Positions 53,071 through 62,600 are shown, counted from the stretch's first letter. The stretch is DNA of 64,000 nucleotides from Paenibacillus sp. Soil787 (GCF_001429545.1 NZ_LMSP01000001.1:28983-92982), one strand, 5' to 3'. Numbers and translations are program-made. Notes: a model not told the origin generated them from the letters alone.

Positions 53071-53456
53071 ATCAGATCCGCCGCCACCGGGCGCTAGCGC
53101 ACAAAAATTGTGCGCAAGGTCGTCGGATCGATCGCCACCGGGCGCTAGCGCACAAAAATTGTGCGCAAGGTCATCAGATCGGTCGCGACCGGGCGCTAGC
53201 GCACAAAAATTGTGCGCAAGGTCATCGGATCGGTCGCGACCGGGCGCTAGCGCACAAAAATTGTGCGCAAGGTCATCGGATCGGTCGCGACCGGGTGCTA
53301 GCGCACAAAAATTGTGCTCAAGGTCGACAGATCCGCCGCGACCGGACGCTAGCGCACAAAAATTGTGCGCAAGGACGTCGGATCCGCCGCCACCGGGCAC
53401 TAGCGCACAAAAATTGTGCGCAAGGTCGTCAGATCGGTCGCCACTCGGCGCTTAGC
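53071..53456. repeat. Seven-copy 51-bp tandem repeat made of palindromes
   Basis: Units of exactly 51 bp, with the core GCGCTAGCGC at 53091, 53142, 53193 and so on. Each holds three dyads: GGTCGCGACC (or a variant), GCGCTAGCGC, and GCGCACAA-AAA-TTGTGCGC. Seven full copies and a decayed eighth are present. Because 51 is a multiple of 3, several frames on both strands stay open across the array, but I see no ribosome site or start that supports translation. The block is much richer in GC than its flanks. Confidence 0.9.
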
Positions 53457-53660
53457 AGCTTACTCCTTATTTTGCTTGGATAGCTTTGGATTTTGCTAAT
53501 GCTGAGTGAAATTAAGGATAGTGACATGATGCTTCGTTAGTGACTTCGGTTTTCTGTGTTTGGTTTTTCTATGTTTGGTTTTCTGTGTTTGGCTTTTCTC
53601 TATTTTGATTTTTTCTTCTGGTTCTGATTTTTGGGAGAAATAGGGAAATTAGATTTACAA

Positions 53661-53841
53661 GTTGTGTAACGTACAACAATTTCTTTAATTTTTCCTTGGA
53701 AAGCTCAGAATGTTGTATGTTGTACAACAATTTGGCCTTAACTCACTCTAATGGACCACTTTGGATCAGAATTGTTGTATTTTTTGCAACAATCGCGTGA
53801 AAATAGCGGATTAGCTTGCCAAATGTTGTGCAAAGTGCAAC
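53661..53841. repeat. Array of four phased short inverted repeats (locus iii)
   Basis: Four 17-bp sites of 6-5-6 layout, GTTGTR-N5-TRCAAC, at 53661, 53712, 53774 and 53825, each followed by AAT. Spacings are 51, 62 and 51 bp. This is the cleanest of the three arrays; the 5-nt centres differ (TAACG, TGTTG, TTTTT, CAAAG) while arms are conserved. Confidence 0.8.
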
Positions 53842-53951
53842 AATACACGGACAAGCAAAAGCAAAAGCATATGCGTCTCGCGTGTTGGAGACACTTTGCA
53901 TCAACATTTATAAAAGCTCTCAATCAAAGACGGCGAAAGCCGTTTTTTTAA

Positions 53952-54100
53952 GTAGATAAGACTTCCATGCCGCGTTGCAGCACCACTGATGAATGAAAAT
54001 TTTTAATTTTCAGGGCAGAAAGTATAAGTTTTATACTTTTGCTTCGCATCTACCTTAACAAACTCGCTCTTCCTAGAAGGACGACGGAGTCGTTTATCCT
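53952..54100 (+). repeat. Dispersed element I, full copy (plus orientation)
   Basis: About 149 bp, from GTAGATAAGACTTCCATG to GGAGTCGTTTATCCT, nearly identical to the reverse complement of 32914-33064. It ends about 60 bp before the TTG start of the thioredoxin-like gene, so it may contribute to that gene's leader. Confidence 0.85.
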
Positions 54101-54161
54101 TGGATGTTGGAATTTCGGTGAATTTGGAGATAATATAGACAGAGTGGAGGTGGGAATACTT

Positions 54162-54695
54162 TTGAAAAGAAATGTGTTTGTGATCGCCTTGGTTATTATA
54201 TTAGCTGGTTTTGCTGTTTATCAAAATGCCCAGCGCCAGAATAAAGAGACGCTTATGCCTACGGAGCGAGCGCCAAAAGTGAATTTCTTGGCTCCCTCGT
54301 TTACGTTAAAAGGGCTTGATGGGAAAGATTATACGGTAGGTGGACCGCGTGAGAAGCCTTTGTTCGTTAATTTCTGGGCTTCATGGTGTGGTCCATGCGA
54401 GGGAGAGGCACCAGACTTGGTGAATGTGTATAACAAATATCAAGGGCAGTTTGATCTCTATGCGGTGAATGTGACACCTGGTGATAAAATGGAGAACATA
54501 ACGAAGTTTGTGGAAACCTACAAATACCCATTCCCGGTGTTATTGGATAAGCAAGGAACGAATGCGGATACCTATCGGGTAGTTGCCATTCCAACCAGTT
54601 TCTTAATCGATAAAAATGGGGTCATTCGTGAAGTCATCCATGTACTCTCTCCTAGAGATTTGGATAAGAAAATTGCAAGTCTCATTAAAGAGTAA
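54162..54695 (+). CDS. TlpA/ResA-like membrane-anchored thioredoxin
   Basis: A 177-residue protein with one N-terminal helix (VFVIALVIILAGFAVY), a short linker and a thioredoxin-like domain. The active site is WASWCGPCEGE and the cis-proline loop is VVAIPTSFLID. Such proteins reduce or isomerise extracytoplasmic disulphides, for example in cytochrome c maturation. The frame opens at 54039 inside the repeat element, but TTG 54162 has GGAGG 11 nt upstream and removes the unrelated part. Confidence 0.88.
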   Translation: MKRNVFVIALVIILAGFAVYQNAQRQNKETLMPTERAPKVNFLAPSFTLKGLDGKDYTVGGPREKPLFVNFWASWCGPCEGEAPDLVNVYNKYQGQFDLYAVNVTPGDKMENITKFVETYKYPFPVLLDKQGTNADTYRVVAIPTSFLIDKNGVIREVIHVLSPRDLDKKIASLIKE

Positions 54696-54748
54696 AAAAG
54701 CTGCAAGAGAGCGCTGATGGTTTGGCGTATCTCTGCAGCTTTTTTTAT
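54694..54748. terminator. Bidirectional terminator
   Basis: AAAAAGCTGCA pairs with TGCAGCTTTTTTT, enclosing further partial pairing, between the convergent thioredoxin and cimA genes. Confidence 0.8.
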
Positions 54749-54751
54749 TTA

Positions 54752-56371
54752 TTAGTGGTTCACTAAACCTAGGCGCTCTTGTTGATCTTTGTTTACAGGC
54801 TCTACGCGTTTTCTTCCGATTAATGCATAGCGCAAACTATCTACGAGTGCATACCAACTGGCTTCAATAATGTTACTGGACACACCAAGCGTGTTCCATG
54901 TTGAGTTGAAGTCAGTCGATTCCATCAGAACGCGAACCTTGCCAGCTGTAGCACCCTTCTCATCAAGGACACGTACCTTATAGTCGGAAAGATGAACGTT
55001 CTTAATATCAGGGTAATATTGGATCAGCGCTTTACGCAAGGCATTGTCAAGAGCATTTACAGGACCGTTGCCTTCAGCCGCGGTGTAGATTGTTTCCCCA
55101 TGAACCTTCACTTTAACGATGGCTTCGGAAACGACCGACTGATTCGCGGACTTCTCAACCAGCATTTTGAATGATTCTAATGTGAAAATCTCTTCTAGGC
55201 CTTCGAATGCTTCGCGCAGCAAAAGCTCAAGTGTGGCATCGGCACCTTCGAATTGATAGCCTTGATGCTCGAGATCTTTAATTTTCTCAATGACTTCTTT
55301 GGTTTTCTGATGTTCTTTATCAAAGTCTAGATTCAGTTCATGGGCTTTCACAAGTACATTGCTTTGCCCTGCAAGCTCTGAAACAAGAACACGCTGTTTA
55401 TTGCCGACGAGTTCAGGCTTCGTATGCTCGTACGTACTAGCATCCTTGAGAATAGCTGAAACGTGAATACCGCCTTTGTGCGCGAATGCCGCATTCCCGA
55501 CATAAGGTTGATTAACTGGCATATGCATGTTGGCGATCTCGCTAATGTATCTCGAAACAGGCGTTAATGATTTCAGCTGCTCCTCGGAAATAACCGAATA
55601 GCCAAGCTTCAACTGAAGGTTAGGAATAATGGAGCTAAGGTTAGCATTACCGCACCGTTCTCCATAGCCGTTGATGGTTCCTTGGACTTGTCCTGCTCCT
55701 GCTTGTACAGCGGCAAGGCTGTTTGCCACACCTAATTCACAATCATTATGAGCGTGAATGCCAACAGGGGTGGTGACATTTTGTTTAACGGTAGTGACAA
55801 TGGATGAAATTTCTCCTGGTAAGGAGCCGCCGTTGGTATCACATAGGACAATCCAATCAGCTCCGGCATCCTGTGCTTTTTTGATTGTTTGCAAAGCGTA
55901 ATCGGGATTATTCTTGTAACCGTCGAAGAAATGCTCGGCATCGTAGATGACTTCAAGACCGCTGCTTTTTAAATAAAGAACGGAGTCGTAGATCATAGCG
56001 AGATTTTCTTCAAGTGTAGTTTGAATGGCCGTTGTGACATGGAAATCCCAAGACTTACCGAAGATTGTTGCTACCTGAGCACCTGATTCCACGAGTCTGT
56101 TCAAATTAATATCGTTCGCAGCTATGGAGTCTTTACGTCTTGTGCTGCCGAATGCAGTAATCTTCGCATTTGTGAATTTCATGTCGCGAGCGCGTTCAAA
56201 GAATTCAATATCTTTGCTGTTGCTGCCCGGCCATCCGCCTTCAATATAATGAACCCCAAGCTCATCGAGCTTGCGGGCAATTTTAATTTTATCCTCGACG
56301 GATAAGCTGATGCCTTCTCCTTGCGAACCGTCTCGTAGTGTGGTGTCGAAGATTTTGACTGATGTTGGCAT
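54752..56371 (-). CDS. cimA: Citramalate synthase
   Basis: A 539-residue enzyme of the alpha-isopropylmalate/citramalate synthase superfamily. The catalytic barrel shows DTTLRDGSQGEGI, VGIHAHNDCELG and GYGERCGNANL; a C-terminal regulatory LeuA-dimer domain (about 410-520) follows. Length and the GSQGEGI motif fit the TIGR00977 (R)-citramalate synthase branch, which joins pyruvate and acetyl-CoA on an alternative isoleucine route. ATG 56371 has AAGGAGG 6 nt upstream; TTG 56386 overlaps it. Confidence 0.9.
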   Translation of the reverse strand: MPTSVKIFDTTLRDGSQGEGISLSVEDKIKIARKLDELGVHYIEGGWPGSNSKDIEFFERARDMKFTNAKITAFGSTRRKDSIAANDINLNRLVESGAQVATIFGKSWDFHVTTAIQTTLEENLAMIYDSVLYLKSSGLEVIYDAEHFFDGYKNNPDYALQTIKKAQDAGADWIVLCDTNGGSLPGEISSIVTTVKQNVTTPVGIHAHNDCELGVANSLAAVQAGAGQVQGTINGYGERCGNANLSSIIPNLQLKLGYSVISEEQLKSLTPVSRYISEIANMHMPVNQPYVGNAAFAHKGGIHVSAILKDASTYEHTKPELVGNKQRVLVSELAGQSNVLVKAHELNLDFDKEHQKTKEVIEKIKDLEHQGYQFEGADATLELLLREAFEGLEEIFTLESFKMLVEKSANQSVVSEAIVKVKVHGETIYTAAEGNGPVNALDNALRKALIQYYPDIKNVHLSDYKVRVLDEKGATAGKVRVLMESTDFNSTWNTLGVSSNIIEASWYALVDSLRYALIGRKRVEPVNKDQQERLGLVNH

Positions 56372-56585
56372 AGGTTCCTCCTTCAAAAGCTAGCAAAGTG
56401 ACTTCGGTGCTTGATTTGCAGGTGCTTGTGCTTGCTTTAAAGCGCTAATGTATAATTTACGATTATACCATAATAGTACGGGTAAAGACATCATAACGCA
56501 AAAATACGTTTGCTTGAAAGAATAATTTTTTGTATGCTGAAAATGGCTCTTAAAGTTAGTTGTTTATCAATGGGAGGGAATATGA

Positions 56586-57887
56586 ATGGTGACAACACAG
56601 CATCATTATCCCAAGCAAGGTAGAGTCATTTTGCATATAGATATGAATGCATTTTATTGCTCTGTTCATGAGGCTACCCAGCCTGAGTTATACAAAGGTA
56701 AGCCTATTGCTGTTGCTGGCAGTGTTGAGCTTCGTAAAGGGATTATTGTTACTTCATCTTATGCTGCGCGCGCTGTTGGGATCAAGACAGGCATGCAAGT
56801 TAGGCAAGCGGTGAAGTTGTGTCCGGATTTGATACTGATAAGACCTGATTTCGATCTATATCGAAGCTTCTCAAGACGGTTTATGCAGATTGCTTATAGT
56901 TATTCGCCTATGGTGGAATCCATGTCTATTGACGAATGCTTCGTTGATATTACAGGGTCCAAACAATTTGGAACCCCGCTTGAGATCGCGAATAGCATTC
57001 AACAGAAGATCATGAAGGAACTGATGCTGCCCTGTTCGATCGGCGTTGCCCCGAATAAGCTGCTTGCCAAGATGGGCTCTGATATGAAGAAGCCGAACGG
57101 GATATCTGTGCTTCGTCTACGGGATGTGCCCACTGTATTGTGGGACAAACCCTGCAATTATTTATATGGGATTGGCAATAAGACGGCAGATAAACTAATT
57201 AAACTTGGCATCCATACGCTAGGTCAACTAGCAGTTGGGGACGAGTTGCTGCTAAGTAAACACTTTGGCATCTTAGGTGCACATCTGAAGCGTTCGGCTA
57301 ATGGGATTGACCATTCACTTGTAAACCCCGAACAAGAACAGAGCAAGTCAATTGGGCATACGACGACGCTGCCGCGGGATTTTACCGATACCAAAGAAAT
57401 TCACCGAGTATTCTTAAATCTGGCGGATCAAGTAGCCAGAAGGCTTCGTAAGCAGGAGTTGATGGCCTCTACGATCCAAATCACGATTCGTGATCCAGAG
57501 ATGAGAACGATTACGAGATCCGTAACCTTGCCTACGCCAACCGAGCATATGGACGATATTTATCGAACATCGTGCCAGTTATATGATCATCAATGGGAGG
57601 AAGGCAACCCTGTTCGGCTGTTAGGGATTACGCTGCAAAATCTAACGGTGAAGGAAGAAACGTTCGTTCAGTTAGATTTATTCGATTATGAAAAGCAGCC
57701 TAAACGAGAAAATTTGAATCGCATTATGGACGGACTACGTGATAAATTTGGGGAAAATGCGATTCTAACCGCAGGGATGATGGGCGATAATCCTTCAACC
57801 ATGATTAGAAATCATAAAACAAGAGGGACGTCCCTGCAAATGGACCATTTGAGGAACAATCCCCTTCACAAAGAAGAGGAGAAGTGA
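56586..57887 (+). CDS. dinB: Y-family DNA polymerase (Pol IV, DinB)
   Basis: A 433-residue translesion polymerase. Catalytic acids lie in HIDMNAFYCSV and MSIDECFVD; the helix-hairpin-helix (YGIGNKTADKLIKLGI) and little-finger domain follow. The beta-clamp-binding motif QLDLF is near residue 360. The ATG is preceded by GGGAGG. MobB follows after 7 nt. I find no convincing LexA box in the upstream region. Confidence 0.92.
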   Translation: MVTTQHHYPKQGRVILHIDMNAFYCSVHEATQPELYKGKPIAVAGSVELRKGIIVTSSYAARAVGIKTGMQVRQAVKLCPDLILIRPDFDLYRSFSRRFMQIAYSYSPMVESMSIDECFVDITGSKQFGTPLEIANSIQQKIMKELMLPCSIGVAPNKLLAKMGSDMKKPNGISVLRLRDVPTVLWDKPCNYLYGIGNKTADKLIKLGIHTLGQLAVGDELLLSKHFGILGAHLKRSANGIDHSLVNPEQEQSKSIGHTTTLPRDFTDTKEIHRVFLNLADQVARRLRKQELMASTIQITIRDPEMRTITRSVTLPTPTEHMDDIYRTSCQLYDHQWEEGNPVRLLGITLQNLTVKEETFVQLDLFDYEKQPKRENLNRIMDGLRDKFGENAILTAGMMGDNPSTMIRNHKTRGTSLQMDHLRNNPLHKEEEK

Positions 57888-57894
57888 CGAAAGA

Positions 57895-58392
57895 ATGGCA
57901 CATTGTATGGGCTTTGCCGGATATTCGAACAGCGGAAAAACAACGTTAGTGGCCAAGCTAATCGTAGAAATGAAGCTGCGCGGCTATCGGATAGCCGTAA
58001 TGAAACATGATGCGCATGGACATTATAAAGAAGCAGCAGGGACGGATTCCACGACTTTTGCAGAGTCGGGTGCAGAAGCGGTTGTAACCTTATCTCCAGA
58101 AGGGATTCATGTGTTTGAGAAAAAGTGGAATCCAAGCCTAGAAGAACAAGTAAGTGCTTATGCACATCTAGACTATGTTTTTATCGAAGGCTTCAAGAAG
58201 GAAAAGCATCCAAAGATTGCTGTTTTTCGTACTATAGAGCAAAGTGAAATTATTCAGGTTCTTGAGCCTAGGCCGATTGCTGTTGCAACAGATATGGACG
58301 ATTTCAACTATGATTTGAAAGTTCCTTCCTTCGATTTGAACAATATCCCTGGTATAGCTGACTTTATTGAACAATATTTTGAGAGTAATTAA
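57895..58392 (+). CDS. mobB: Molybdopterin-guanine dinucleotide biosynthesis protein MobB
   Basis: A 165-residue P-loop GTPase-like protein. Walker A is GYSNSGKTTL near residue 9; KHDAHGH and VFIEGFKKEKHPKI are family signatures. It helps MobA attach GMP to molybdopterin. It starts 7 nt after dinB and so shares its transcript; no other molybdenum cofactor genes are nearby. Confidence 0.9.
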   Translation: MAHCMGFAGYSNSGKTTLVAKLIVEMKLRGYRIAVMKHDAHGHYKEAAGTDSTTFAESGAEAVVTLSPEGIHVFEKKWNPSLEEQVSAYAHLDYVFIEGFKKEKHPKIAVFRTIEQSEIIQVLEPRPIAVATDMDDFNYDLKVPSFDLNNIPGIADFIEQYFESN

Positions 58393-58401
58393 TTTTAAGG
58401 T

Positions 58402-58430
58402 TTGAACTTTGTCCGTATTTATATTATATT
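58402..58430 (+). promoter_or_regulatory. Promoter of the ferredoxin gene
   Basis: TTGAAC (58402-58407) and TATATT (58425-58430) with a 17-bp spacer. Confidence 0.6.
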
Positions 58431-58445
58431 TTACATTGAGGATAA

Positions 58446-58700
<255 letters not shown>

Positions 58701-58743
58701 TCAGTTTACAACATAATTCTGTGAAGTGATTCGCAGAATGTCG

Positions 58744-58783
58744 AAAGAGCTCAGTTCCTGTAAAGGAATTGGGCTCTTTTTTG
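58744..58783 (+). terminator. Terminator of fer
   Basis: AAAGAGC-CA-TTCC pairs with GGAA-TG-GCTCTTT around TGTAAA, followed by a T run. Confidence 0.85.
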
Positions 58784-58871
58784 TTGGTGAAATTGTTTTT
58801 ACTTGTAACTATTTATTGCCATTTTTTACGTGCCATCTTACAATGAAGCTAGTAAACATGGGGAGGATCTT

Positions 58872-60719
58872 ATGGGTAAGAAGAAATGGATTCAAGCTTT
58901 AGTAGTAGGACTTGTGTTAATGTTATTTTCGACATATTTCTACACGGTTAACTCTAGCGGCTTATTTTATTTTGTTGAGGGTCCCCTCCAAGATGTTTTG
59001 CGAAAAGCGAAATCTGTTGATGAACGTCAGCCGGATGATCGCATCAAAATCGTTAAGATTGATGAGAAATCACTTAAAGCTATTGGAAAGTTTCCATGGG
59101 ATCGAACGACCTATGCGCAATTGATAGAGAAGCTAGAGCAGTCAGGCGCAGCGGCAATTGGTATAGACGTTGTGTTAGCTGAACCTTCGAAAAACCCCGC
59201 CGACGATAAAGCATTGGCTGATGTTTTGGCCAAGTATCATAATGTCATTATGCCCGTCCAAATTAATTATCCCTCCAAGCAAGAGCAATCAGGCAATCTA
59301 CTGCCTGAGAAAATCGACTACCCCACTCCAACACTAACAACCAGTAGGCAGCAAATGGCACATATTAATGTGTTCGTCGATAAGGATGGCAAGGCACGGA
59401 AGCTGCCAGTTGGGCTGCCGGATGAGAATGGAGCATACATACCTGCGTTCAGCGTTGCGCTTGCCAATCTAGTTCTGGATGATAAAGACAAAGTGAAGCG
59501 AGATGAAGCAACTGGACAATGGAAGCGCGGCAATATCGTAATGCCAACGAACGAAAGAAATCAAGTTACGACAGAATTCTTCACACTGCCTAGGCAGAAA
59601 GTAGATGCAACAACAGGCTATGAATCACTCTCTTTCATTGATGTTATGAATAGTAAAAATCCCTTACCCTTGCAAGGAAGCATAGTTCTGGTAGGACCGT
59701 TCGTAACGGCCATGCAGGATGAATATCCAACACCGATCAGCTCTGTTAAGATGTTTGGGATCGAAATACATGCGAATATGATTCAAACAATATTAGAAAG
59801 CAAATTTTATAAAGAGACAAGTAAGCCTTTTGGTGTAGGTATTATCTTACTTATTTCTTTGCTGGCCATTTTCTTATTTCATAGATATAAAGGTAAAACA
59901 GCCCTATTTATTTTTATAGGAATGTTCGTGATCTATGGTGGCGTGTGGTTAACCTTCTACATTGCTGGATCAACCTTTGCTCCACTAGTGTATCCGCAAT
60001 TTGCTTTAGTTTTGATCTATATTTGGTCGTTGGTGAGTCATTACCTGGAAGAGCGGAAGGAACGCAACCGTGTAACTGGTATTTTCGGAAGGTTCGTTTC
60101 CAAATCGGTTGTAGACGAGCTGTTGCAGTCAGGTGAAGATGTTAAGCTTGGCGGCAGCCGTAAAGATATCTCGCTTATTTTCGTAGATATTCGCGGGTTT
60201 ACTCCCATGTTGGAACGACTAGAGCCAGAGCAAGTGATTCAAGTATTGAATGAGTATCTGGATGTATGTACGAAAGCTATTTTTAAATTTAACGGGACAC
60301 TCGACAAGTTTATTGGTGATGGTGTCATGGCGATGTTCGGTGCTCCGATTGAATATGACAATCACCCGGAGATGGCTGTGCGAGCAGCGATTGAGATGAA
60401 GTCGCAGGCTACTATTCTTGAGCAGAGACTGATTGAAAAGTATGGAATCGGCGTGAAGTTCGGTCTGGGTATTAACAGTGGGCCTGCGGTTGTTGGAAAC
60501 ATTGGTTCCGAAGATCTAAGGCTTGATTATACGGCTATCGGAGATACGGTTAACTTGTCAGCTCGACTAGAAGCGAACGCGAAACCAGGTCAAATACTAA
60601 TCAGTGAACAGACCTATGCGAGGGTCAAAGACCTATTTGAGATAGAATCCATTGGTGAAATTAAGGTGAAAGGAAAAGAAAAGCCTGTGACGGTATATGA
60701 AGTTATCGGGAATCTCTAA
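58872..60719 (+). CDS. CHASE2 domain class III adenylate/guanylate cyclase
   Basis: A 615-residue membrane receptor. One N-terminal helix is followed by an extracytoplasmic CHASE2 sensor (about 40-310; KIDEKSLKAIGKFPWDR and AAIGIDVVLAEPSK are typical), then helices near 315-395 and a cytoplasmic class III cyclase domain. The cyclase shows IFVDIRGFTPM (first metal Asp), FIGDGVMAMFGAP (second metal Asp) and DYTAIGDTVNLSARLE. It would make cAMP or cGMP in response to an external signal. ATG 58872 has GGGGAGG 6 nt upstream; the ATG at 58830 does not. The FecR gene begins 27 nt downstream. Confidence 0.92.
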   Translation: MGKKKWIQALVVGLVLMLFSTYFYTVNSSGLFYFVEGPLQDVLRKAKSVDERQPDDRIKIVKIDEKSLKAIGKFPWDRTTYAQLIEKLEQSGAAAIGIDVVLAEPSKNPADDKALADVLAKYHNVIMPVQINYPSKQEQSGNLLPEKIDYPTPTLTTSRQQMAHINVFVDKDGKARKLPVGLPDENGAYIPAFSVALANLVLDDKDKVKRDEATGQWKRGNIVMPTNERNQVTTEFFTLPRQKVDATTGYESLSFIDVMNSKNPLPLQGSIVLVGPFVTAMQDEYPTPISSVKMFGIEIHANMIQTILESKFYKETSKPFGVGIILLISLLAIFLFHRYKGKTALFIFIGMFVIYGGVWLTFYIAGSTFAPLVYPQFALVLIYIWSLVSHYLEERKERNRVTGIFGRFVSKSVVDELLQSGEDVKLGGSRKDISLIFVDIRGFTPMLERLEPEQVIQVLNEYLDVCTKAIFKFNGTLDKFIGDGVMAMFGAPIEYDNHPEMAVRAAIEMKSQATILEQRLIEKYGIGVKFGLGINSGPAVVGNIGSEDLRLDYTAIGDTVNLSARLEANAKPGQILISEQTYARVKDLFEIESIGEIKVKGKEKPVTVYEVIGNL

Positions 60720-60746
60720 TAAATGGATGCTGGGGAGGAATTCAGT

Positions 60747-62567
60747 GTGGGAGTAACTAAGAAATCATTTGTGGCCTTATTCATAAGTTTTTGTTTAGTA
60801 TTTAGCTTGGTCTCAGCGATGCTTATAAAGCCTGTGGACGCAAAAACCGTTCGGGTAGCAGTCATTGCGGCATTATCTGGTGATGTTACGATCAAGAAAG
60901 GCGGAGGCTCCAAATCGTACGATGCCTATGAAAGTATGAGTTTAAATCAAGGCGACACGGTTTACACAGGAGCTAGCTCATCAGTCAAGCTTAATTTGAG
61001 CAATGGGGATGCAGATGTAACATTAGGCGAAAATGCTGAGATTAACGTGTCAGACCTCAATACCTCAAATGGAAATAAGAAATCCAAGCTTAAAGTATGG
61101 GCCGGTTCCTTGTGGGTCAAGGTGAAATCTTTAGCTGGATCAGATGATGAATTTGAAGTTGAGACGCCAACCGCCGTGATGGGTGTTCGTGGAACGCAGT
61201 TCTTCGTTACCGTTGATCCGAAAACAGGCGCAATTAAAATGGCGGTTGGAGCAGGGAAAGTCTCTGCAACGACTGTAACGAACGGACCTGACTCCACTCT
61301 AACGTCTTCAATTACATACTTATATCCGACGCAACAAATTTCTTTGGATGCTAGGGATGAGACGGATGATCTGTCTCTTAAAGTAGATTTCCTAGATTTA
61401 AGTGATTTTATTAAGGATGCGTCGCCGGAAATCATTAGAGAAATTATCCTGAACAAGGCCGAAATAGATAAAGAAAATGATGCGTTCATTGCTAAGAAAA
61501 AGAAAGAAATCGAAGATGGCAAACTCGTGGATGATAAGACTTCTTTGTCCGTGAAGGATCAGGCTGAATTAGATAAAGTGAAACAAAACTTAGATAACTT
61601 AATTGGTAATATTGCCAAGAAGGCTCTCACAGAAAATAAGTTTGATAGAGAGTCTTTGAATAAAGTCATTGAACAAGCAAATGCAAAAATCGATAAACAA
61701 GAAAAGAAATTAGATTTAAATAATGTTAAAGAATTAGATGAAACGGCGGGTGTCGACGCAGAAAAAGAAAAAATAAAGAAAGATATGCTTCAAAAACTTG
61801 AAGCGGAGAAGCTCAAAAAGGAACTTGAAGAAGCGAAGAAGCAAGAAGAGCTCAAAATAAAGCTGGCAGCAGCGCTTAAAGCTTTGGAAGAGCAAAAGAT
61901 AAAGGTTCTTGAAGCGGCGAAAGTTGTGGAAGAGAAGGCTAAAGCTGAAGCTGAAGCGAAACTGAAGGAAAGCTACACAGATAAAGAGAAAAAGGATTTT
62001 GATGATAAGAAGAATGGGACGAATACTCCGGCTCCGGCGTCAGAAGGGAATTCGGGGAATCCCGGGGGGACGGATTCAGGGACGCCAGTATTCAATCCGT
62101 CGGTTAGCTTAAAAGCTACTGCGATTCCTGGAAGTTTATCTGGATTTAATTTAGATATCAATTTAAGTAATTTTGTTGGTGCTAATGATATTTACGGCGT
62201 AGAAGTTCATCTGCTTTACGGTGGAAATACCTATTATTACGATAATCCTAATTCACCAATAATAAATGGGATTATCTTCAAACCAGAGAATAGTGCAAAT
62301 CATATAAAGGAATACCAGAGTTCCACTGGAAAGGAACTAGTGTATGCCGTAACTAATTTTGGAAGTACTTCAGGGAATATTACGGTTACAAGTGCTCAGA
62401 AGTTAGTGACAATTCCATTGCAGGGAACTGGTGAACAAACGATTAGTGTTGGCAAAATTGTCATTGTTCGTAAGAATGGTTCAACTGTTCAAAATATTGA
62501 AATACCATTAGCTAGTATTCTACCTGTTACTATAACAACTGAAGTTACTGAAGTTTCTGGAATTTGA
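60747..62567 (+). CDS. Secreted FecR-domain protein with coiled coil and cohesin-like end
   Basis: A 606-residue exported protein. A signal peptide (FVALFISFCLVFSLVSAM..VDA) leads to a FecR domain (about 45-190; LNQGDTVYTGASSSVKL, ETPTAVMGVRGTQFFV). A long Lys/Glu/Ala-rich helical region (about 230-440) follows, then a Pro/Gly/Ser linker, and a C-terminal beta-rich domain (VSLKA..DIYGVEVHLLY) that resembles cohesin modules. GTG 60747 has GGGGAGG 8 nt upstream. It lies between the cyclase and an NHL/stalk protein and may bind outside ligands. Confidence 0.85.
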   Translation: MGVTKKSFVALFISFCLVFSLVSAMLIKPVDAKTVRVAVIAALSGDVTIKKGGGSKSYDAYESMSLNQGDTVYTGASSSVKLNLSNGDADVTLGENAEINVSDLNTSNGNKKSKLKVWAGSLWVKVKSLAGSDDEFEVETPTAVMGVRGTQFFVTVDPKTGAIKMAVGAGKVSATTVTNGPDSTLTSSITYLYPTQQISLDARDETDDLSLKVDFLDLSDFIKDASPEIIREIILNKAEIDKENDAFIAKKKKEIEDGKLVDDKTSLSVKDQAELDKVKQNLDNLIGNIAKKALTENKFDRESLNKVIEQANAKIDKQEKKLDLNNVKELDETAGVDAEKEKIKKDMLQKLEAEKLKKELEEAKKQEELKIKLAAALKALEEQKIKVLEAAKVVEEKAKAEAEAKLKESYTDKEKKDFDDKKNGTNTPAPASEGNSGNPGGTDSGTPVFNPSVSLKATAIPGSLSGFNLDINLSNFVGANDIYGVEVHLLYGGNTYYYDNPNSPIINGIIFKPENSANHIKEYQSSTGKELVYAVTNFGSTSGNITVTSAQKLVTIPLQGTGEQTISVGKIVIVRKNGSTVQNIEIPLASILPVTITTEVTEVSGI

Positions 62568-62600
62568 TAGCAACATTCATTATGCAAAAAGGAGAAGCCA

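Noticed and set aside
53071..53456. CRISPR array
   Set aside because: Units are 51 bp with no variable spacers and no cas genes nearby; the pattern is a plain tandem repeat.
53751..53951. 66-residue ORF between phased array and element I
   Set aside because: It overlaps two inverted-repeat sites and has no ribosome site or family match.
56480..56585. LexA/SOS box before dinB
   Set aside because: GCAAA..TTTGC near 56503 is symmetric but lacks the GAAC-N4-GTTC core.
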